Assembly (NCBI RefSeq): GCF_002573715.1 | Contig: NZ_PDHM01000017.1 | Coordinates: 248,001 to 312,000 of the forward strand | DNA: 64,000 bases | Direction: 5' to 3' | Origin: Paenibacillus sp. EZ-K15 | Lineage (GTDB): Bacteria > Bacillota > Bacilli > Paenibacillales > Paenibacillaceae | In this document: positions 57,698 through 64,000 of the stretch, in pieces | Layout of the letters: every line of letters begins with the position of its first letter | Numbering within the stretch: the stretch's first letter is position 1 | Program-made: the position numbers and the translations under genes | Notes under the pieces: generated by a model | The model's database searches: none | Seen by the model: the letters and a program-made list of their open reading frames with translations, nothing else | Told to the model about the DNA's origin: nothing

Positions 57698-59974
57698 TTA
57701 CATGTTACCGCGTCGCTGATAGACTCGACTTATAAGCTCTTCAATGATTTCATCCGGTGAGCGGTCAACCATCCAAGTTTGACCATACATTTGCAAAATC
57801 TTAATGACTGGACAGTCTTCCCAAAATCCGATGAACTCTTCATTGAGGTAAATCTTCTCTACGACATGCTGGTTCATCTCGTTCAGACACTCTTCCAATA
57901 CGGATTTCGCAGTGGGATCGTTGATCCAATCGCTAACCAAGCTGAATTTATGAAAGGATACTTCTTCCTTCCCAAAATCACAATACAGTCGCTCCGTAAT
58001 TCTGATATCACGAGAAGAGCTGCCAAGCGCAATTTGGAAATAACCACTCTCCGCTAGCCAGCGGTTATATTTGGTGTTGTAATAAGCAAAGTCTCTCTCT
58101 TCAAGTTCAAAGACAATCTGCTGTTTCTCCCCAGGAGCCAACTCGATTTTAGAAAATGCCTTCAATTCTTTCTCTGGACGTGTCCATGTGCATTCTTCGT
58201 CGTGGACGTAAAGCTGAACGACCTCTTTCCCTGTTCGGTTTCCGATATTCTCCAGCCAGAAAGAGACTGTGATCCCTGTCTCCGTTTGAGCTACCTTCAT
58301 ATCCTTATAGGCAAATGAAGTGTAGGACAAGCCATGGCCAAACGGAAACTGTGGAGCGAGTTCCTTCCTATCGTAGTATCGATAGCCGACGAACAGCCCT
58401 TCACGATAATATAGCTTGCCGTTTTCACCACGGATCCTCATATGTGAAGGATTGTCAGAAAGTTTAACCGGAAACGTCTCGGATAGTTTACCGGATGGAC
58501 TCACCTGTCCAAACAAGATTTCGGCAATTGCTTTACCCATGCCTTGTCCGGAAAGCCATGAGTGAATGGCAGCGGGAACATGCTGAACCCATGGACGCAT
58601 CGCCATAGCTGAACCGCTGCTGGTCACCACAATACATTTAGGTTGTACGGCTGCAATCGCTTGAATAAGCAGAATCTGCTGTTCTGGCAAATCAATGCCC
58701 TTCAAATCACGCATCTCGGACTCGGCGTACTCAGGCTGGCCAACGAAGATAACTGCAACATCCGATTTCGCCGCCAATGCGACACTTTCCTTGATCATCT
58801 CCACATGAATGGAGTCATCTTCAGGGTAGCCCTGAGCATAATTCATCTCAACGGAATCTCCAGCCAACGCCTTCATTTCTTCAAATGGAATATCAATATG
58901 TGTAGGCGTTACTTTTGCGCTGCCGGCTCCTTGAATTCTAGGTTTTTTGGCAAAACGGCCGATAACTGCAATGGAATGGGTTGACTCCGCATGGATCGGA
59001 AGAATGCCATTCTCATTCTTTAGGAGCACAATGCTTTCTGCTGCAGCTTTTCTCGCAAGATTGTGGTACTCCATATCAGATACCGGAGCAGATTCTTCAA
59101 TACCAGTTACACGTTCTACGAGTTTTAGAATACGGGCAACGCTTTTGTCGAGCTGCTCTTCTGCAAGATTTCCGCTCTCCACGGCTTTGATAATCGCATT
59201 CGTGTTATAACCGGCTGGCCCCGGCATTTCGAGATCAAGTCCTGCTTTCAGCCCACGGATCCGATCATTCACAGCTGTCCAGTCTGAGATCACGACGCCC
59301 TCGTATCCCCATTCTTCTCTCAAAATATCATTTAATAAATGCTCGTTCTCACTAGTATACGAGCCATTAAGCAAATTATAGGAGCACATGACGGTCCAAG
59401 GATCCGATTTTTTAATAATTCGCTCAAAGGCGCTTAAATAAATTTCGCGCAGCGTCCGTTCGTCCACCTCTGAACTCGTCACCATTTTCTCGAATTCCTG
59501 ATTGTTGCAAGCAAAGTGTTTAAGCGAAGCGCCAACTCCTTTGCTTTGGAGACCATTGATGAAAGCAGCGCCCAGTTCGCCTGTCAGACAGGGATCCTCG
59601 GAGTAATATTCGAAATTTCTTCCCCCAAGCGGAGTCCGCTTCATGTTGATTCCTGGGCCGAGCAGCAATTCGACTCCCATCTCTTTGGATTCATTACCGA
59701 GTGCCTCCCCAACTTCGTGCAGCAGTTCAGTATTCCACGAAGAACCGATAGCGGAGCCTGTAGGATAACAAGTTGCGGGAACATTCTCTGTCGTGATCCC
59801 CATTTCATCGTCACTGTTCGTTTTGCGAATCCCATTCGTTCCGTCATACATATGAACCGGCGGAATGTCGAGTCTCTCGATCCCCTTGGTCATCCACATA
59901 TTTAATCCCGCGCACAGGGATGCTTTTTCAATAAGTGTCATTTCCTTTATCAATTCGTTGATCGATGCTTTCAT
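57698..59974 (-). CDS. Glycoside hydrolase family 3 (beta-glucosidase/beta-xylosidase type)
   Basis: A 758-residue cytoplasmic enzyme from ATG 59974 (AAAGGGTGG). The TIM-barrel domain has LLGPGINMKRTPLGGRNFEY, SLKHFACNNQEFEKM and VISDWTAVNDRI (nucleophile Asp in SDW, about residue 229). The second alpha/beta domain has VFVGQPEYAESEMRDLKGID. A fibronectin-III-like domain lies near residues 570-650 (GKEVVQLYVHDEECTWTRPE). It has no signal peptide, so it acts on imported or phosphate-free disaccharides. It lies 19 bp after the PTS permease gene and is probably cotranscribed with it. Confidence 0.9.
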   Translation of the reverse strand: MKASINELIKEMTLIEKASLCAGLNMWMTKGIERLDIPPVHMYDGTNGIRKTNSDDEMGITTENVPATCYPTGSAIGSSWNTELLHEVGEALGNESKEMGVELLLGPGINMKRTPLGGRNFEYYSEDPCLTGELGAAFINGLQSKGVGASLKHFACNNQEFEKMVTSSEVDERTLREIYLSAFERIIKKSDPWTVMCSYNLLNGSYTSENEHLLNDILREEWGYEGVVISDWTAVNDRIRGLKAGLDLEMPGPAGYNTNAIIKAVESGNLAEEQLDKSVARILKLVERVTGIEESAPVSDMEYHNLARKAAAESIVLLKNENGILPIHAESTHSIAVIGRFAKKPRIQGAGSAKVTPTHIDIPFEEMKALAGDSVEMNYAQGYPEDDSIHVEMIKESVALAAKSDVAVIFVGQPEYAESEMRDLKGIDLPEQQILLIQAIAAVQPKCIVVTSSGSAMAMRPWVQHVPAAIHSWLSGQGMGKAIAEILFGQVSPSGKLSETFPVKLSDNPSHMRIRGENGKLYYREGLFVGYRYYDRKELAPQFPFGHGLSYTSFAYKDMKVAQTETGITVSFWLENIGNRTGKEVVQLYVHDEECTWTRPEKELKAFSKIELAPGEKQQIVFELEERDFAYYNTKYNRWLAESGYFQIALGSSSRDIRITERLYCDFGKEEVSFHKFSLVSDWINDPTAKSVLEECLNEMNQHVVEKIYLNEEFIGFWEDCPVIKILQMYGQTWMVDRSPDEIIEELISRVYQRRGNM

Positions 59975-59993
59975 TTGTATCCACCCTTTCATA

Positions 59994-61235
59994 TCAAGCT
60001 TCTTCTTGTAACTCCCGCTCTTTCTTCAATTCTTGCGCATCGTACAGTTTAAAAAACGGAAACCATACGGCGAACACAATCAGCAAGACGACGGCGAGCA
60101 GAATAAGTCCATTGAATCCGGACATAAGGTAAGTCGATACCCCGATCGGCGTATACCACAGCTGGAAGATTTTACTTGGTATTTGTGCAAAACCCATATC
60201 AAGAGCTAAGTAGACGATAATGGGCGTAATGAGACCATTAATCCACATAGGCACCATCAATAGCGGATTGAAGGCAACTGGCGCTCCATACACAACAGGC
60301 TCGTTAATATTAAACAGGGAAGGAATTAATGTTGCTTTACCAATGGTTTTCAGCTTTTTGGATCTGGCAAACAGGAACCAGATAACAAGCGGCAATGTTG
60401 CGCCCATCCCTCCGATTCCAAGCCATCCGGAGAAAAATGTTTCAAATGTATTAATGTTGACAGGATCCAGTCCCTGCGCAACCAATGCCGCATTTTCCTC
60501 AATCGCCGGAATCCATATGGCATACCATATTGGCATCAGAACCCATGGGCTAACTCCGAAGGAATACAGTACAACCCCAATAAAGTTAAATAGAATAAAC
60601 CCGAACAAGCTTTGCCCCATAGCATTAATAGGTTCAAACACGCTCACAATTAGTCCAAAGATGTCAAAGTGGAGCTGATATACAAGAACCCAGCCTATGC
60701 CCATGATCACGGCAATCGGTACCAGGAAGTCAAACCAATCCATAATAAACTCTGGCATGGAAGACCCTTTTTTAAAGAAAGAAAACTTAGCGCAGACATT
60801 CATGATTACGGCGATGAAGACGCCTACAATGAGTGCCGTAACCATACCCGCAGGACCGAAACGCTCAAGAATGAACTGAACGGTTCCGTCTTCGTTTACG
60901 ACGGGATTAAGCAGCATGAGGAATAAGGATATACCGGTCATTCCTGCGAGCAGCTTGATTTTGTGCCTCTCCTTTTTCTCCATAACCGTATACGGCGTTA
61001 GAAATGCAATAAACAAACCGAGAAGGCCAAAACTGAATGTTGTGATCGGCGTTAAATCCGGCATGCCAGGAATGAAGTCTTGCAAAATTGAGATCAAAGT
61101 AATAATAGAACCAATAAAAATCATCGGGATGGCAACCATAATGGCTTCTTGTATTGATGCTATCCAAATGTTATTTGTAATCGCATCCAATCTTGGCGCA
61201 AATGATTCCGTCATCCATTTCATGAAACGCTTCAT
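59994..61235 (-). CDS. PTS sugar permease, IIC component (lactose/cellobiose family)
   Basis: A 413-residue polytopic protein from ATG 61235 (AGGAGGGG). ITNNIWIASIQEAIMVAIPM at the start and SLFNINEPVVYGAPVAFNPL (the conserved NEPxxFGxP-like motif) place it in the CelB/Lac IIC family. It lacks fused IIA or IIB domains and none are encoded beside it, so it must borrow them. The GH3 enzyme downstream and the GH39 fusion upstream suggest beta-linked disaccharides, for example cellobiose or xylobiose. PTS uptake would deliver a phosphorylated sugar, which sits oddly with a GH3 enzyme. Confidence 0.88.
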   Translation of the reverse strand: MKRFMKWMTESFAPRLDAITNNIWIASIQEAIMVAIPMIFIGSIITLISILQDFIPGMPDLTPITTFSFGLLGLFIAFLTPYTVMEKKERHKIKLLAGMTGISLFLMLLNPVVNEDGTVQFILERFGPAGMVTALIVGVFIAVIMNVCAKFSFFKKGSSMPEFIMDWFDFLVPIAVIMGIGWVLVYQLHFDIFGLIVSVFEPINAMGQSLFGFILFNFIGVVLYSFGVSPWVLMPIWYAIWIPAIEENAALVAQGLDPVNINTFETFFSGWLGIGGMGATLPLVIWFLFARSKKLKTIGKATLIPSLFNINEPVVYGAPVAFNPLLMVPMWINGLITPIIVYLALDMGFAQIPSKIFQLWYTPIGVSTYLMSGFNGLILLAVVLLIVFAVWFPFFKLYDAQELKKERELQEEA

Positions 61236-61291
61236 CTGTTGATTCCCCTCCTGTAATTCTGTTGTGCACATAGCTATAGTATAGGTACTTT

Positions 61292-61305
61292 TGTTAACGC
61301 TTACT
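61292..61305. promoter_or_regulatory. cre-like site upstream of PTS IIC
   Basis: On the minus strand AGTAAGCGTTAACA differs from the cre consensus mainly at the first base. It lies 57 bp upstream of the IIC start, fitting CcpA control of a sugar operon. Confidence 0.5.
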
Positions 61306-61390
61306 CGTTGTAAATTGCCTCGCCTATGGGCGTTTTTTGTTCAATTCTTATCCTTAGATCCGGCTAATCGCATCTACCTGGAATCGACAG

Positions 61391-61422
61391 CAAAAAACAC
61401 CCCCTCTCATGGAGGTGGTGTT
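61391..61422 (-). terminator. Terminator between the GH39 fusion and PTS IIC
   Basis: AACACCACCTC/GAGGGGGTGTT stem with an ATGA-type loop and TTTTTTG on the minus strand, 15 bp past the stop of the GH39 fusion. Confidence 0.75.
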
Positions 61423-61436
61423 CTTGAAGATTGTGT

Positions 61437-63932
61437 TTAAAACTGTCTCTCTAATGTGAGCAATAGCACACCATGCGGTGGAAGATTGATTTCTTTCAGC
61501 CAACCTTGATCCTGTAATATCTCTGTCCGGATGACCGGGCCGCTTCTTCCGTGAAGATATGCAAGTTCCTCCTCCGTCAAGATTTCGGGTGCTCCCATGC
61601 GAACCCACTCATCAAAAACGGAGCCATGATCCCGGTCCATCTGATAGGTTGTGCATTTATAGGTTCCCGGTAGATGAGGAATGTTGATTTGAAACACCTT
61701 GCTGCCTTTCTCTTCGAACACGCTGTAACGGTTATGATTGGACATCTCCGACCAGTCTCCGCTTGAAAACATATGATCTAAATGGACGTAATGATACAGC
61801 AGAAGTTGTATGCTCCCGTCTTTCTTCTGAGTACCTACATAACCATCACCCTTAACGATTATCTCTTCACCCAGTTTCTGAAGAAGCTCAAAGGCGTAAT
61901 AACTCGGCTTCTTAAGTCCATCCCGATTCATTAAACCAAAGCCTCCATAAAACGGAGAGGATGGAACAAGACTTTCCTCAAACACATCAGTGAAGCACCA
62001 AAAAGCCAATGCTTTTACGTCTCCCAATGTATTCATCGCATGATACATCACGAATGGAGCCATAAACATGGTATCGTGCAACAGATGCCGGTCATAGAGG
62101 GAAAAGTTCCATTCGGTAATATGCAGCTCCAAATCACGGAAAGCGGCAAGCTCCATTTTTTCCTGCAGTCGACTAATGCTCTCTTTATAAAAAGTTGGAG
62201 GCATCATTTTCGTTAACATATTCTGCTCCGCTTTGAGCTGAGGATACTCCGAATAGATATGAAAGGAAAAGAAATCGATCGCTACTTGATGCCTCTTGCA
62301 ATATTCCATAAACTCCTCGGCCCATGTGTCGTTCCAAAGTGAACCATACCCTAAAGCAGGTCCGCCTGTTTTTAGTTCAGGAAGAACCGACTTGATCACT
62401 CGAACGGTAGATTCATAAAAGGAGAAGTATTCCTCTTTGCTTCCTGCCCAGCAAACGCCTGATAAATCCGGTTCGTTCCATACTTCAAAGTACCACTGTT
62501 TTACTTCCTCAGCCCCGTACCGATTTAAGCAATGCCGAACGAACTCACGAACAAGCGCCTCCCATTTTGCCTGATCAGCTGGAGGGGAAATATTCCCTTT
62601 CCACCAGAATACCGTTTCGTTGGAACGGCTGAGCAAGGTCGGCATAAAGCCTAGCTCCACAAACGGCCTGATTCCCAGCTCAATAAGAAAGTCATAAAGC
62701 TTGTCAACATAAGCCCAATTATATACCGGAGTACCGTCATCCTCTTCGTTGTATACCATCATCTCATCATTAAAGATGCCATGAAAACGTATATATTCAA
62801 AAGGAATTCGTCCTTTAAGCTCGGAAAGCTGCCGACGCCAGTCATCGCGCAGCCCTTCAACTGCCCTGCCTGCTGTTGTGGTAACATTCCAGTGTTTTTT
62901 GTACCCTGTTGACGACATTCCCGGCAGAATCCGAATTTGCTCCTGATCCGTAACAACCGCCGTTAGAGGGTTCGCTCTCTCCTGTTCTTGATCCGACTTC
63001 ACTTCAAGATATCGATATAACGACCCCATCGCATTGATCGTATCTAATTCATAATAGTCCCCACTAGAGGACTCTTCATATGTAAGCGGTTTTCGATTAG
63101 GCTTATCCTGAAGCGGAGCAGCGGCTTCACGATACGAGCTTGGTGTACACCCGTACTTTTCTTTAAAATACTTATTGAATAGCTTTACGTTCGCAAAACC
63201 GCAATCCATTGCAATTTCGGTAATGCTCTTTTCACTTCCGGAAAGCTCCGACTGGGCCTTCTCCAAACGGATCAGCGTTAAATACTTTTGGAAAGGAATA
63301 CCGATTTTACCGGTGAAAAAGTGAGAAAAATAATGCAAACTTAAGTGCTCATGTTCCGCCATCGTCTGCAATGTTATCTTCTCTTTATAATTTTGATCGA
63401 TATAGGTAAGAACCCGATTCAACCTTTTATAGTCATAGCTCTTGCTGCCATCTTCAGCTTCCGGATTGATTCCTTCCGAAAAATATCGCAATAAATGCCC
63501 ACATAAAGTTTGCAGCCTTCCCATCGTGTAGCTTCGATAGCCAGGAGACTTCTTGTTCATCTCCCACACCATCTTTGCAAGCTCCTGCTTGATTGTGTCA
63601 AATCGGAAGCCGATCGGCTCAGCCTCCGTTGTTGAATTACAGGAAATAAAAACATTATTATGCAGCCACTCCGGGCCAAACTGAAGCGTTAATAAAATAT
63701 TGTCAGGGTTATTCTGTTCAAACTTATGGATCGACATGCTGTTCACCACAATGACATCGTCCTGATGCAGGGTATACTGCTTCTGGTCAAGATGCATGAT
63801 AACAGAACCTTGGAGAACATAGACAATCTCCACCTCTTTATGCCAGTGAAATGGAACCTGCTTCACACTGTTGACAAACAGCTTAAAAGGCATGTCATCT
63901 TGATGCTCGATAAATTCATAAAGGTAACGCAT
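61437..63932 (-). CDS. AraC-family regulator fused to GH39 glycosidase domain
   Basis: 831 residues in one frame. Residues 1-140: cupin sensor (FHWHKEVEIVYVLQGSVIMH, then LHQDDVIVVNSMSIHKFE). Residues 170-275: AraC double HTH with LQTMAEHEHLSLHYFSHFFT and EIAMDCGFANVKLFNKYFKE, then GCTPSSYR. Residues about 330-831: GH39 barrel with WYFEVWNEPDLSG (acid/base Glu, about residue 487) and ELHITEWNFSLYD (nucleophile Glu, about residue 607). Both halves look intact, and no signal peptide is present, so the whole protein is cytoplasmic. The glycosidase half could act as a ligand sensor or as a true beta-xylosidase. A terminator follows it, so the PTS-GH3 genes may have their own promoter. Confidence 0.88.
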   Translation of the reverse strand: MRYLYEFIEHQDDMPFKLFVNSVKQVPFHWHKEVEIVYVLQGSVIMHLDQKQYTLHQDDVIVVNSMSIHKFEQNNPDNILLTLQFGPEWLHNNVFISCNSTTEAEPIGFRFDTIKQELAKMVWEMNKKSPGYRSYTMGRLQTLCGHLLRYFSEGINPEAEDGSKSYDYKRLNRVLTYIDQNYKEKITLQTMAEHEHLSLHYFSHFFTGKIGIPFQKYLTLIRLEKAQSELSGSEKSITEIAMDCGFANVKLFNKYFKEKYGCTPSSYREAAAPLQDKPNRKPLTYEESSSGDYYELDTINAMGSLYRYLEVKSDQEQERANPLTAVVTDQEQIRILPGMSSTGYKKHWNVTTTAGRAVEGLRDDWRRQLSELKGRIPFEYIRFHGIFNDEMMVYNEEDDGTPVYNWAYVDKLYDFLIELGIRPFVELGFMPTLLSRSNETVFWWKGNISPPADQAKWEALVREFVRHCLNRYGAEEVKQWYFEVWNEPDLSGVCWAGSKEEYFSFYESTVRVIKSVLPELKTGGPALGYGSLWNDTWAEEFMEYCKRHQVAIDFFSFHIYSEYPQLKAEQNMLTKMMPPTFYKESISRLQEKMELAAFRDLELHITEWNFSLYDRHLLHDTMFMAPFVMYHAMNTLGDVKALAFWCFTDVFEESLVPSSPFYGGFGLMNRDGLKKPSYYAFELLQKLGEEIIVKGDGYVGTQKKDGSIQLLLYHYVHLDHMFSSGDWSEMSNHNRYSVFEEKGSKVFQINIPHLPGTYKCTTYQMDRDHGSVFDEWVRMGAPEILTEEELAYLHGRSGPVIRTEILQDQGWLKEINLPPHGVLLLTLERQF

Positions 63933-64000
63933 ATTGGGCCCTCATTTCTTATTAACTGAAAACGATATATCTTTATTGTATATATTGAACGGATGATAAA

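Overview
The window reads as chromosome of a spore-forming, Paenibacillus-like Firmicute. The sequence supports this with strong AGGAGG-type ribosome binding sites, frequent TTG/GTG starts, an SspH-type small spore protein behind a near-consensus sigma-G promoter, CcpA-type cre sites, a PTS permease, ABC sugar importers with secreted glycoside hydrolases, and many TetR/ECF/MFS accessory loci. No rRNA, tRNA or CRISPR array was seen. Most genes lie on the minus strand.

Layout. 1-3.7 kb: DeoR regulator, then MBL hydrolase, MFS permease and metallophosphoesterase (cut by the window edge). 3.9-11.9 kb: small regulator/efflux modules (ArsR + aldo/keto reductase; TetR + MFS with three matching operators; MFS divergent from TetR), plus small hypothetical and kinase-like genes. 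12-13.4 kb: a 5'-truncated, frameshifted group II intron abutting the 3' end of a truncated gene, probably a deletion scar. 13.5-20.2 kb: a cell-wall operon with the gene order of VanC/VanG glycopeptide resistance (D-Ala-D-X ligase, VanXY-type dipeptidase/carboxypeptidase, racemase), extended by a class B PBP and a DacA-type carboxypeptidase. A decayed IS3 orfA lies upstream.

20.9-29.2 kb: the most novel-looking locus. An acyl carrier protein, an ATP-grasp ligase, a glycosyltransferase, a SPASM-type radical SAM enzyme, a three-gene ABC exporter and a BtrH-like (butirosin acyltransferase-like) protein form one tight operon. I infer that it makes and exports a small molecule built by loading an amino acid on a carrier protein and transferring it to a (glycosylated) acceptor. 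It is followed by an unrecognised 84-residue protein behind a large hairpin. 29.7-32.6 kb: a frameshifted MFS gene, a DUF6157-like gene, and about 1 kb of repeat-rich spacer with two repeat families.

32.7-44.4 kb: a glycan-utilisation locus: GH2, lipoprotein GH43, two permeases, a solute-binding protein, two adjacent paralogous GntR/LacI-type regulators sharing a candidate operator, and a divergent sialidase-fold (possibly GH93) enzyme broken by an in-frame TGA just after its signal peptide. 44.7-57.5 kb: two ECF sigma/anti-sigma pairs, a methyltransferase, a lipoprotein, a second kinase-fold protein, the sigma-G operon with sspH, a PQQ-like beta-propeller protein, and an ABC exporter/MFS/TetR group. 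57.7-64 kb: GH3 beta-glucosidase, PTS IIC permease and an AraC regulator fused to a GH39 glycosidase.
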